Shown here in pieces: positions 9,321 through 16,753 of a stretch of 64,000 bases of DNA. Source of the stretch: Selenomonadales bacterium. GTDB taxonomy: Bacteria > Bacillota > Negativicutes > Selenomonadales > Selenomonadaceae. The notes beneath the pieces are model-generated. The model searched no databases and had not been told where the DNA came from. It was given only the letters and a program-made list of their open reading frames with translations. Each line of letters starts with the position of its first letter. Within the stretch, counting starts at the first letter, position 1. The DNA is taken from positions 124,001-188,000 of the forward strand of contig CAAGHH010000001.1 of the NCBI GenBank assembly GCA_900769615.1, given 5' to 3'. The translations under genes were made by a program, and so were the position numbers.

Positions 9321-10430
9321 TTGGCAAAGGAACTTCGTAGTGGTTTTACTACTGGTGCTTGTGCAGCAGCTGGGGTAAAAGCTGTTCTATTATATGAGCA
9401 GGGCAAATATTGGCAGGAAATATCACTTACTGCCCTTAATGGCGTTATCATTAATATTCCTATAAAAGCTATAACTGAAACTCCGGCTGGTTTTTGTGCA
9501 GAAGTAGTCAAATTTTCAGGTGATGACCCTGATATAACTAATGGCGTATCAGTTTTTACTACGGTAAGTCATTTGCAAAATACTAAAGAAATTGAATTTG
9601 CCGCTGGTCCAGGAATAGGTAAAGTTACTAAAGCTGGGCTGTCACTGCCAATAGGCGAACCAGCAATAAATAATGGTCCACGGCAGCTGATACGAAATGT
9701 TGTTGCGGAAATATTAGGAAACAGCAATGCAGGGTTAAAAATAACGATAGCCATTCCAGCTGGTACTAAATTAGCCAAAAAAACCTTAAATCCGATTTTG
9801 GGAATAGAAGGCGGTATATCAGTAATTGGTACTACTGGCGTGCTTCGTCCAATGTCAGAGGAAGGCTTTAAGAATTCATTAGTACCACAAATTGATGTGG
9901 CTAAAGCGGCTGGTTTTAAAAATTTAATATTTGTGCCAGGAAAAATTGGTGAACGCATTGCAACTGAATGGGGTTTGCCAGCAGCCGCTATGGTACAAAC
10001 CAGTAATTTTATCGGGTTTATGCTGGAGGCTGCAGCTGACCGGGGTATAGAGCAGGTCCTGCTGTTTGGTCATATTGGCAAATTAGCTAAGGTGGCTGCA
10101 GGTTCATTTTATACGCATAATCGTATAGCTGATGGCCGCATGGAAATTATAGCCGCCTATGGTGGAGCCTTGGGAATAGACAAGGCAGGCATCAATAGCA
10201 TACTAGCAGCTGTTACTACTGAAGAAGCGTTAGCTGTGCTGGCTGAATATCAACTAAAAAAAGCAGTTTGTCATAAAATAGCACTGCGGGCGAGTGAGCG
10301 AGCCGAGCGTTATTTATTTAATAAAATGCATATTGGTACTGTTATGGTAACTTTGCAGGGTGAACTTTTAGGAATGGATACGACTGCTCGTAAAATCATG
10401 CAGGAATGGGGATGCAAATGTCTTGAGTAA
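9321..10430 (+). CDS. cbiD: Cobalt-precorrin-5B C1-methyltransferase
   Basis: S-adenosylmethionine-dependent C1 methylation in the anaerobic branch of cobalamin synthesis. The N-terminal RSGFTTGACAAAGVKA motif is diagnostic for CbiD, and 369 aa is the usual length. The start is a TTG with Shine-Dalgarno GCAGAGGTG seven bases upstream; no ATG is near. The end overlaps cbiE by 8 bases. It opens a tight five-gene cbi block. No cobalamin riboswitch lies in the 22 bases before it. Confidence 0.95.
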   Translation: MAKELRSGFTTGACAAAGVKAVLLYEQGKYWQEISLTALNGVIINIPIKAITETPAGFCAEVVKFSGDDPDITNGVSVFTTVSHLQNTKEIEFAAGPGIGKVTKAGLSLPIGEPAINNGPRQLIRNVVAEILGNSNAGLKITIAIPAGTKLAKKTLNPILGIEGGISVIGTTGVLRPMSEEGFKNSLVPQIDVAKAAGFKNLIFVPGKIGERIATEWGLPAAAMVQTSNFIGFMLEAAADRGIEQVLLFGHIGKLAKVAAGSFYTHNRIADGRMEIIAAYGGALGIDKAGINSILAAVTTEEALAVLAEYQLKKAVCHKIALRASERAERYLFNKMHIGTVMVTLQGELLGMDTTARKIMQEWGCKCLE

Positions 10431-11055
10431 TAAAATTATCGTTGTTGGCATTGGTCCAGGCAGTCCTGATTACTTGCTGCCTAAGGCAAAAATAGTTATA
10501 AATCAGGCTAAGGTATTATTAGGTGGCAGGCGAGCCTTAGCTGAGTTTTCGCAAGCTGATAAAATGCAAAAATGTCTGGCTATTACGCGCGATTTGGCAA
10601 GTGTTATGGATTTTATCGCACGAGAATTAAAAGAGCATGATGTGGTAGTCATGGTGTCAGGCGATCCGGGGTATTATTCTTTACTTGATGCTTTGCAAAG
10701 AAATTTTGAGCAGGAAAAAATTGAGGTTATACCGGGGATAAGTGCAATGCAGCTGGCTTTTTCGCGGCTGGCATTGCCGTGGCATGATGCTAAATTATTG
10801 AGTTTTCATGGGCGGGTACCGTTGGCAGCTGATATTAAATACCAAAAAGGATTATTGCTGGGGCTTTTGACGGATACAAAATACACATCTCATTCAATAC
10901 CGGAGCTGTTACTGGTAAATGGCTGGCCGAAAGAAAGTAAATTATATATTTGTGAAAGACTTTCCTATCCTGATGAATGTATAGAGACGACGACTTTAGT
11001 TAATGCGAAAAAGCTAAAGGAAGCAGTTAATTGTATATTGATAGTCAAAGGATGA
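10423..11055 (+). CDS. cbiE: Cobalt-precorrin-7 C5-methyltransferase
   Basis: Tetrapyrrole methyltransferase acting at C5 of the corrin ring. Seen: N-terminal VVGIGPGSPDYL and VVMVSGDPGYYSL, both typical of the CbiE/CobL N-terminal fold. At 210 aa it is the stand-alone form; the decarboxylase half (CbiT) is a separate gene that starts at its 3' end. The TTG start is internal to the end of cbiD; the ATG at 10418 is out of frame. Confidence 0.93.
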   Translation: MSNKIIVVGIGPGSPDYLLPKAKIVINQAKVLLGGRRALAEFSQADKMQKCLAITRDLASVMDFIARELKEHDVVVMVSGDPGYYSLLDALQRNFEQEKIEVIPGISAMQLAFSRLALPWHDAKLLSFHGRVPLAADIKYQKGLLLGLLTDTKYTSHSIPELLLVNGWPKESKLYICERLSYPDECIETTTLVNAKKLKEAVNCILIVKG

Positions 11056-11060
11056 TGATA

Positions 11061-11642
11061 ATGAACTTTATCGGTATTGATGATAATGAATTTATCCGTG
11101 GCAAGGTGCCAATGACTAAGCAGGAAATCAGAATACTTAGCTTAGTAAAGGCGCATATTGCGCCGGCGGCAATGGTGGCTGATATTGGTGCAGGCACAGG
11201 ATCTTTTACAATAGAAGCAGCAAGATTAGCATCCCTTGGCAAGGTTTTTGCCATTGAGCGCAACAATGAAGGGGTAGAACTTATTAAGGCTAATGCCGAA
11301 AAATTTAACCTTAGCAATATAGAAATCATTGCTGCTGAAGCACCATGCGGGCTGGCTAAGCTTCCTAAGCTGGATGCGGTATTCATTGGCGGCAGCGGTA
11401 ATAAGCTTCCAGCGATACTAGCTGAGATTGCGCCTAAACTAAAAGCTGCTGGGCGTATAGTAATAAACTGTATTACATTGCAGACACTTATGCAGACTAT
11501 AGATTATATGCGAGCACAGGCTGATATTTTTAGTTATGAGACGATAATGGTACAGGTTAATCATTGGCAGCAGCATGGCTTATATGACATGGCAAAAGCG
11601 GAAAATCCTATTTATATCATAACGTGTATTAAGAAAGGTTAA
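11061..11642 (+). CDS. cbiT: Cobalt-precorrin-6B C15-methyltransferase/decarboxylase
   Basis: Methylates C15 and decarboxylates C12 in anaerobic B12 synthesis. Seen: the class I SAM-binding motif ADIGAGTGSFTIEAA near residues 40-54 and the acidic VFAIERN. Start choice: AAAGG at 11047-11051 is nine bases from the ATG at 11061; ATGs at 11052 (ATGA overlap with cbiE) and 11055 are in frame but too close to that site. CbiE and CbiT are fused as CobL in aerobes. Confidence 0.92.
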   Translation: MNFIGIDDNEFIRGKVPMTKQEIRILSLVKAHIAPAAMVADIGAGTGSFTIEAARLASLGKVFAIERNNEGVELIKANAEKFNLSNIEIIAAEAPCGLAKLPKLDAVFIGGSGNKLPAILAEIAPKLKAAGRIVINCITLQTLMQTIDYMRAQADIFSYETIMVQVNHWQQHGLYDMAKAENPIYIITCIKKG

Positions 11643-11662
11643 TAGGCAGAGGGAGTGATATT

Positions 11663-12418
11663 ATGGTACATATAGTAGGGGCTGGTCCTGGTGATCCGGA
11701 GCTGATAACAGTTAAAGGACAAAGATATTTGCAAGCAGCTGATGTGATTATTTATGCTGGCTCATTAGTAAATCCAGCTTTGTTAAAAATATGCAAGACT
11801 GATGCTGCTATTTACAATTCCGCTACGATGACTTTAGCTGAGGTGGTTGCCGTTATCGAAAAAGCTGAACAGGAAGGTAAGATGACCGTGCGTTTGCATA
11901 CGGGGGATCCGTCTGTTTACGGCGCCATTCAAGAACAAATGGATGCCTTTACTAAAAAGGGGATTGCTTATGATGTAGTACCGGGGGTTAGTTCCTGTTT
12001 TGCGGCCGCAGCTGCGCTAAAGCAGGAGTATACGTTGCCTGGGATATCACAGACAGTAATCATTACGCGTAATGAAGGCCGGACTCCGGTACCAGAGATG
12101 GAAAAGTTGCGTAAACTAGCTAGTCATCAGGCTACCATGTGCATTTATCTATCAATAACTATGTTAGACAAGGTGGTAGCTGAGCTGATAGCTGGCGGCT
12201 ATGCTGAAGATACGCCGATAGCTATTGTGCAAAAGGCATCTTGGCCGGAAGAAAAAATTGTCCGTGGTACCTTGGCAACTATCGTTAACGATATTGCTGA
12301 TAAGGGGATTGATCGCACGGCCATGATAGTGGTCAGCCGTTGCTTAGGAGCTGATTACGAATTATCGAGGCTTTATGCGCCGGAGTTTACGCATATGTTT
12401 CGTAAGGCCAGCCAATGA
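11663..12418 (+). CDS. cbiF: Cobalt-precorrin-4 C11-methyltransferase
   Basis: CbiF/CobM methylates C11 with SAM. Seen: the tetrapyrrole-methylase start VGAGPGDPELITVKG, RLHTGDPSVYGA near residue 80 and VVPGVSSCFAAAAAL. At 251 aa it is full length. Shine-Dalgarno GCAGAGGGAGTG. The stop overlaps cbiG by ATGA. Confidence 0.95.
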   Translation: MVHIVGAGPGDPELITVKGQRYLQAADVIIYAGSLVNPALLKICKTDAAIYNSATMTLAEVVAVIEKAEQEGKMTVRLHTGDPSVYGAIQEQMDAFTKKGIAYDVVPGVSSCFAAAAALKQEYTLPGISQTVIITRNEGRTPVPEMEKLRKLASHQATMCIYLSITMLDKVVAELIAGGYAEDTPIAIVQKASWPEEKIVRGTLATIVNDIADKGIDRTAMIVVSRCLGADYELSRLYAPEFTHMFRKASQ

Positions 12419-13518
12419 GACTTATTTGTTTTGTCCTTAATGAAAACTCATTGGCATTAGCTTTAAAAATAAGGCGCAATTCGGCTGAAAATATAACTAT
12501 TATGGTGCCAGCCAAATTAAAAACAGCAATGGCTGCTGCTGATATTAAATTTTATGCTGATTTGCATACGGCAGTGGCGGCAGCCTTTGCTAGTTATGAT
12601 GGCATAATATTTATAATGGCAGTGGGCATTGTAGTTAGAACTATTGCTGATTTGGTGCAGGATAAGCTGCACGATCCGGCGGTAGTAGTTTTCGATGAAT
12701 GTGGCAAGCATGGCATCAGTCTCTTATCAGGGCATGTTGGCGGAGCTAATGCATTAACCGAAAGGCTTTGTTTGACGGTTGATGCTGAGCCAGTTATTAC
12801 GACAGCGACTGATGTGCATAAAAAAATAGCGCCGGATTTAATTGCTGGTAATTTAAATTTAGTGCCGTGGCCTAAGGCACATATAAAATTTTTAAATCAA
12901 GCGGTACTTTCCGGCAGGACGATTAATTGGTTTATTGATGCTTCAGTAAAATTAGCAAAATACTATGAGCAAAAATTATTGCAGCAGGGACAAAAGGTTA
13001 CTATTGGCAAATGGAATAATGATTGTTTAGCTAACGGTGATTATTGGGCATTAATAGCCAGCAAAAATAAATTGCTAACACAAAAAAAATTGCCGGCTAA
13101 TGTTTTAGGTCTGGCTTATAGCAAGCTTATCGCTGGTGTCGGCTGTCGCAAAGGGACGCCGGTGGAGGTTATTTATGCTGCGCTAAAAAAAGCGTGTGCC
13201 AATATAGGTGTGCCGGTAACGATGCTTAGCATGTTAGCTAGTACCGTATTCAAGCAGAATGAAACCGGCTTAATAGCAGCAGCTGCTTTTATAGACTGTC
13301 CAATAAAATTTTATGATAATGAGAGTTTGCAAAAAGCTATCGTAAAATATAACTTAACCGAATCGGCATTTGTCAAGCAGACAATTGGTGTAGGTAATGT
13401 CAGTGAGGCAGCTGCTTATGCGGCGGCTGGTGGCGACAAGAACAGGCTGCGCTTAGCGCTAGCAAAAACTAAATATAGTGACAGGGTAACTGTCGCTTTG
13501 CTGTGGCAAGCAAAATAA
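12415..13518 (+). CDS. cbiG: Cobalt-precorrin-5A hydrolase
   Basis: Opens the delta-lactone of cobalt-precorrin-5A, releasing acetaldehyde. Seen: the central-region motif LLSGHVGGANALTERL (near residues 103-118) and a C-terminal CbiG domain starting at AGVGCRKGTPVEVIYAAL. At 367 aa it has both halves. It is the last gene of the cbi block and is followed at once by an intrinsic terminator. cbiC, cbiL, cbiH, cbiJ, cbiA and the cobaltochelatase must lie elsewhere if the pathway is complete. Confidence 0.94.
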   Translation: MRLICFVLNENSLALALKIRRNSAENITIMVPAKLKTAMAAADIKFYADLHTAVAAAFASYDGIIFIMAVGIVVRTIADLVQDKLHDPAVVVFDECGKHGISLLSGHVGGANALTERLCLTVDAEPVITTATDVHKKIAPDLIAGNLNLVPWPKAHIKFLNQAVLSGRTINWFIDASVKLAKYYEQKLLQQGQKVTIGKWNNDCLANGDYWALIASKNKLLTQKKLPANVLGLAYSKLIAGVGCRKGTPVEVIYAALKKACANIGVPVTMLSMLASTVFKQNETGLIAAAAFIDCPIKFYDNESLQKAIVKYNLTESAFVKQTIGVGNVSEAAAYAAAGGDKNRLRLALAKTKYSDRVTVALLWQAK

Positions 13519-13549
13519 AACGCAGCGGCCTTTGGGCTGCTGCGTTTTT
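13518..13549. terminator. Bidirectional intrinsic terminator between cbiG and accC
   Basis: Hairpin with arms AACGCAGC and GCTGCTGCGTT around a short loop, followed by TTTTT on the plus strand and by an A-run upstream that serves the minus-strand gene. It separates two convergent genes. Confidence 0.85.
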
Positions 13550-13565
13550 GCTGGTACAATAAATT

Positions 13566-14975
13566 TCAGGCAAAATACATGCTGGCGCTAAGTGATTTAG
13601 CTAAGTCTTCTTTAGTCATTTCTTTAATGTTTTTTGGTTTAGCTTCATATACTTTCATGCGTTTCTTTATGAACTGGGTATCAATATTGCCGGTTCTAAA
13701 GTAAGTATCACGCAGAATCTTCTCATGCAGGGAAATAGTAGTTTTGACGCCATCAATACGGAATTCATGTAAAGCCCGTTCCATTATTTTTATGGCATCA
13801 CCACGGTTGCGTCCGTGAACAATGATTTTGGCAATCATCGAATCATAATACGGCTCGATAGCAAGTCCGGCGGTTACGCCGCTATCAAAACGAACCCGTG
13901 GACCACTCGGTTCATGCAAGAAAGTAATTTGTCCTGGTGACGGCATAAATTTATTATCAGGATCTTCGGCATTGATTCGACATTCAATAGCATGTCCAGT
14001 AAAGGAAATATCCTGCTGTGTGAGATTGAGGGCTTCACCGGCTGCAATTCGGATTTGCGTGCGCACCAGGTCAATTCCCGTGACGGCTTCAGTTATACCA
14101 TGTTCAACCTGAATACGAGGATTTATCTCCATAAAATAAAATTCATTGTTAGACAAATCCAGTAAAAATTCTACAGTACCAATATTAGAATAATGAACAC
14201 TCTTGGCAGCTTTTACGGCTAACTGACCAACGCGTTTGCGCATATCGTGAGTAAGTGCAATAGAAGGTGATTCTTCTAACAGCTTTTGATTACGGCGCTG
14301 CAAAGAACATTCACGTTCACCTAAATGCAGCACTTCACCATAGTTATCGGCAACAATTTGTACTTCGATATGGCGGGAACGCTCAATATAATGTTCAAAA
14401 TAATATTTAGTCTTAGTTATATCAACTAAAAGACTCAAGATATTGCGTAAATCATCTTCGTCATGAGCAACACACATACCTTTGCCACCACCGCCGGCAA
14501 CTGGTTTCAGGATAACGGGATAGCCGACTTCTTTGGCAGCAGCGATGGCTTCTTCATTATTTTTTAGAGGATTGCTGCCTTTGGCCATAGGGATTCCTGA
14601 AGGTGCAATAGAAGCCCGGGCAATGTCTTTGTCACCAACCAAACGAATGGTTTCAGGCATTGGTCCAATCCAGGTAATGCCTGCGTCAGTAACCTGCTGG
14701 GCAAAATCAGCATCTTCGGATAAAAAACCATAACCAGGATGAATGGCATCAGCATGAGTTTCACGGGCGGCTCTAAGGATAGATTCTTTATTAAGATAGC
14801 TTTCCGAAGCATCAGCAGCACCAACATTTACGGCTTGATCTGCTAGCTGGACATGCAAAGCATTGACATCAGCGTCGGAATAGATAGCAACAGTTTCGAT
14901 GTCTAATTCTTGACAAGCACGGATTATGCGAACTGCTATTTCACCACGGTTAGCGATAAGTATGCGCTTAAACAT
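13566..14975 (-). CDS. accC: Biotin carboxylase (acetyl-CoA carboxylase subunit, or related carboxylase subunit A)
   Basis: Carboxylates biotin using ATP and bicarbonate. Domains: N-terminal MFKRILIANRGEIAVRII; ATP-grasp with GGGGKGM, HIEVQ and the bicarbonate/biotin site ECSLQRRNQKLLEESPS; C-terminal biotin-carboxylase domain with ECRINAEDP. 469 aa. The metal-site loop reads EINPRIQVEHGITE; the Asn-Pro-Arg is more like pyruvate carboxylases than the Asn-Thr-Arg of classical AccC, so a pyruvate or other carboxylase subunit is possible. accB is not adjacent. Shine-Dalgarno AAGGGGG. A FapR-like operator in the promoter region favours the fatty-acid role (inference). Confidence 0.88.
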   Translation of the reverse strand: MFKRILIANRGEIAVRIIRACQELDIETVAIYSDADVNALHVQLADQAVNVGAADASESYLNKESILRAARETHADAIHPGYGFLSEDADFAQQVTDAGITWIGPMPETIRLVGDKDIARASIAPSGIPMAKGSNPLKNNEEAIAAAKEVGYPVILKPVAGGGGKGMCVAHDEDDLRNILSLLVDITKTKYYFEHYIERSRHIEVQIVADNYGEVLHLGERECSLQRRNQKLLEESPSIALTHDMRKRVGQLAVKAAKSVHYSNIGTVEFLLDLSNNEFYFMEINPRIQVEHGITEAVTGIDLVRTQIRIAAGEALNLTQQDISFTGHAIECRINAEDPDNKFMPSPGQITFLHEPSGPRVRFDSGVTAGLAIEPYYDSMIAKIIVHGRNRGDAIKIMERALHEFRIDGVKTTISLHEKILRDTYFRTGNIDTQFIKKRMKVYEAKPKNIKEMTKEDLAKSLSASMYFA

Positions 14976-14993
14976 AAAAAATTCCCCCTTGAT

Positions 14994-15017
14994 ATTACAT
15001 TTATGTGTAAATGTAAT
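14994..15017. promoter_or_regulatory. Perfect 10-bp palindrome in the accC 5' untranslated region
   Basis: ATTACATTTA, four bases (TGTG), then its exact reverse complement TAAATGTAAT. It ends about 18 bases before the accC start codon and just upstream of the Shine-Dalgarno. It may be a protein operator or an RNA hairpin next to the ribosome site. The cognate factor is unknown. Confidence 0.6.
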
Positions 15018-15051
15018 AAAGATATTGCCTGGTTGTGTAAATCAATAGGTA

Positions 15052-15068
15052 TTAGTACCAGTTACTAA
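15052..15068. promoter_or_regulatory. FapR-like operator upstream of accC
   Basis: The 17-mer TTAGTACCAGTTACTAA has perfect TTAGTA/TACTAA arms. It fits, from memory of the family, the FapR operator that represses fatty-acid and phospholipid genes in Firmicutes and responds to malonyl-CoA. It lies about 16-32 bases downstream of the proposed accC -10 box (minus strand), a position suited to repression. Confidence 0.6.
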
Positions 15069-15083
15069 ATATCTATGCAAGGA

Positions 15084-15112
15084 ATTGTAGCACAATTCTA
15101 AAATGAAATCAA
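15084..15112 (-). promoter_or_regulatory. Sigma-A-type promoter for accC
   Basis: On the minus strand: -35 TTGATT, 17-base spacer, -10 TACAAT. Transcription would start near 15077 and run through the FapR-like site and the palindrome into accC. The stretch 14976-15194 has no gene and holds these elements plus the terminator below. Confidence 0.7.
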
Positions 15113-15151
15113 TACCATTACTAATAAGAATTATAAATAATGTATACAACT

Positions 15152-15190
15152 AAAAACAACCCAACAGAAATAATCTGCTGGGTTGTTTTT
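15152..15190. terminator. Intrinsic terminator for the 68-codon gene
   Basis: AAAACAACCCAACAGA and TCTGCTGGGTTGTTTTT pair with one wobble around a five-base loop. On the minus strand the hairpin is followed by a U-run, so it ends the small gene at 15195-15401 and shields the accC promoter. Confidence 0.85.
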
Positions 15191-15194
15191 ATGC

Positions 15195-15401
15195 TTATTT
15201 TTTCAGAACTTCTTTCAGAATTTCTGTTAAAGCTTTCTGCGAAACGCGCATCATGTCAGCGAGAACTGCATTATACATGTCGCCACCATCGCAAACACCG
15301 CGGCCGTTGGCCGTGATGAAGAACTTATGTGGATGTTCTTCAGATTTATAAGCTTCATCAAGCTTAGTCTGGACGAGTTTTTCGATATCCTGCTCTGTCA
15401 T
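15195..15401 (-). CDS. Conserved-looking small protein of unknown function (68 aa)
   Basis: Not recognised. Soluble, charged and largely helical in appearance, with an N-terminal acidic stretch (TEQDIEKLVQTKLDEAYKSE), a central GRGVCDGGDMYN and a Leu/Lys-rich tail. The ATG at 15401 is eight bases after GAGAGG; an in-frame GTG at 15410 lies inside the Shine-Dalgarno and is less likely. A TATAAT at 15438-15443 (minus strand) may be its -10. It has its own terminator, so it is a single-gene unit. The good ribosome site and terminator make a real gene likely. Confidence 0.75.
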   Translation of the reverse strand: MTEQDIEKLVQTKLDEAYKSEEHPHKFFITANGRGVCDGGDMYNAVLADMMRVSQKALTEILKEVLKK

Positions 15402-15582
15402 CAAAGTCACCTCTCTTCCCCATTTAACCTATCATATATTATACGACACTTGGTGATTTTTTTCCTGTTTTTTTTATGCACATTTCGCATAGCTGCAAAA
15501 TAAATTTTTAATAGGCTCAGTTTTGGTCGGCGGTTATAAGCAAAAAATTTTTTTCTGTCAGGTAAAATAGTTGTAAAATAAC

Positions 15583-15612
15583 TTGGCAAAAATTAAATAA
15601 TGGCGGTATAAT
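15583..15612 (+). promoter_or_regulatory. Promoter of the corA transcription unit
   Basis: -35 TTGGCA at 15583-15588, 18-base spacer, -10 TATAAT at 15607-15612. The expected transcript starts near 15619, giving a leader of about 170 bases before corA. The spacer closely resembles that of the promoter at 62998-63027. Upstream, 15411-15582 contains no gene, only AT-rich sequence. Confidence 0.75.
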
Positions 15613-15790
15613 GAAATGCAAGAAAAAACATTTTTCAGATGAAAGAAAGGCTGGTGAGGAAATGGACGACCACCCTAGTACCGATAATTCAAAACGAAAT
15701 AAAAGAATAACTAGGGGAGGCAGTCTGTTTTTATTTTGACTGGCTTTTATTAATACTGCTGTCTTCCCGTTACGAGAGGAGACAGCAGCT
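15613..15790 (+). promoter_or_regulatory. Structured 5' leader of corA with mutually exclusive pairings
   Basis: Pairings found by eye: CCCTAGT (15673-15679) with ACTAGGG (15710-15716); CAGTC (15721-15725) with GACTG (15738-15742); and a strong stem from 15756 to 15788 that buries the corA ribosome site (AGGAGA, 15777-15782). An alternative 11-bp pairing of 15714-15724 with 15755-15768 excludes all three and frees the ribosome site. A 25-codon ORF (15662-15739) runs through the first two stems. The layout suggests translation-coupled attenuation. It does not match the M-box magnesium riboswitch core. Confidence 0.55.
15662..15739 (+). CDS. Candidate leader peptide upstream of corA (25 aa)
   Basis: The ORF begins MDDHPSTDNSKR, continues basic, and ends GGSLFLF before TGA. 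GGTGAGG lies two bases before the ATG and AAAGG eleven bases before, so initiation is plausible but not ideal. The acidic and proline-containing N-terminus recalls the enteric MgtL peptide (MEPDP...), whose acidic/proline start destabilises ribosomes at low magnesium. Its stop codon lies inside one of the competing RNA stems. Function as a leader peptide is inference; it could be a chance ORF. Confidence 0.35.
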   Translation: MDDHPSTDNSKRNKRITRGGSLFLF

Positions 15791-16744
15791 GTGTTACAAA
15801 TATTTAAATCGCTGGAAAGCGGTCCATTACAGGAGCTAAAGTTAAAAACACTAGAAAAAGGTGCGTGGATTAATATTGTTAATCCAACCCCGTATGAATT
15901 AAAGGTTGTAAGTAATTTAACTGAAGTTGATCCGGATTTTCTGAGGTCAGCACTTGATGATGAGGAACGTTCACATACTGATATTGAGGATGATTCGGTC
16001 ATGGTTTTGACCAATGTACCAGTTTGCCGAGGTGCTGACAGTTATGATGCTTTGCCACTGGCTATTATTATAACTGAGGAATATATTATAACAGTTTGTT
16101 TGGAAGAAACGCCGGTCATGGCTGAATTTAATGAACGGACAGCTAAATTATTCCGTACCTATAAAAAGACACGATTTTTGTTCCAGATACTATATAAGTC
16201 AGCTACGTTTTATCTGCGGTATCTGCGTCAGATTAGTAAATTATCTGATGAGATTGAAGACCAGTTACGCAATGACATGAAAAATAGTGAGATATTACGT
16301 TTGCTGGAGCTGCAAAAAGGTCTGACTTATTTTAATGCGGCGATTCGTTCTAATGGTGCCGTACTCGATAAATTGTTAAGAATGCGCAATAATCCAGCCT
16401 TGACTCCCATATTAAAAGCCTATGAAGAGGATGAGGATTTACTAGAAGATGTTATAATCGAAAATAAGCAGGCGCGGGAAATGGTCGAGATGTATAGTAA
16501 AATTCTTGCCCGTATGGCAGATACATTTACTTCGATCATTGCGAATAATCAGAATTTAGTCATGAAATTTTTAGCCGCTATGACGATTATCATCGCTATT
16601 CCTACCGTAGTATCAAGTTTTTTTGGTATGAATGTGCCAGTTCCGTTTGGTGAAAATGCCAATGGCTTCGTTTATGTGATGATGATAGCCTTAGGAATGA
16701 GCCTTATGGGGGCAGTAGCACTGTGGAAGCGGGATTTGTTCTAA
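15791..16744 (+). CDS. corA: CorA-family divalent metal transporter
   Basis: Magnesium/cobalt-type channel. Long N-terminal cytoplasmic domain (about residues 1-250, acidic and helical) followed by two C-terminal transmembrane helices. The first ends in the signature GMN (FFGMNVPVPFG, near residues 280-290) and the protein closes with the basic WKRDLF. 317 aa, full length. The start is GTG, eight bases after AGGAGA, which is buried in a leader hairpin. GMN confirms the family; the metal transported is not certain. Confidence 0.93.
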   Translation: MLQIFKSLESGPLQELKLKTLEKGAWINIVNPTPYELKVVSNLTEVDPDFLRSALDDEERSHTDIEDDSVMVLTNVPVCRGADSYDALPLAIIITEEYIITVCLEETPVMAEFNERTAKLFRTYKKTRFLFQILYKSATFYLRYLRQISKLSDEIEDQLRNDMKNSEILRLLELQKGLTYFNAAIRSNGAVLDKLLRMRNNPALTPILKAYEEDEDLLEDVIIENKQAREMVEMYSKILARMADTFTSIIANNQNLVMKFLAAMTIIIAIPTVVSSFFGMNVPVPFGENANGFVYVMMIALGMSLMGAVALWKRDLF

Positions 16745-16753
16745 AAAGGATGT

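Noticed and set aside
15613..15790. M-box magnesium riboswitch ahead of corA
   Set aside because: GGTGAGG is present but the rest of the M-box core (CGCTGC, the three-helix layout) is not.
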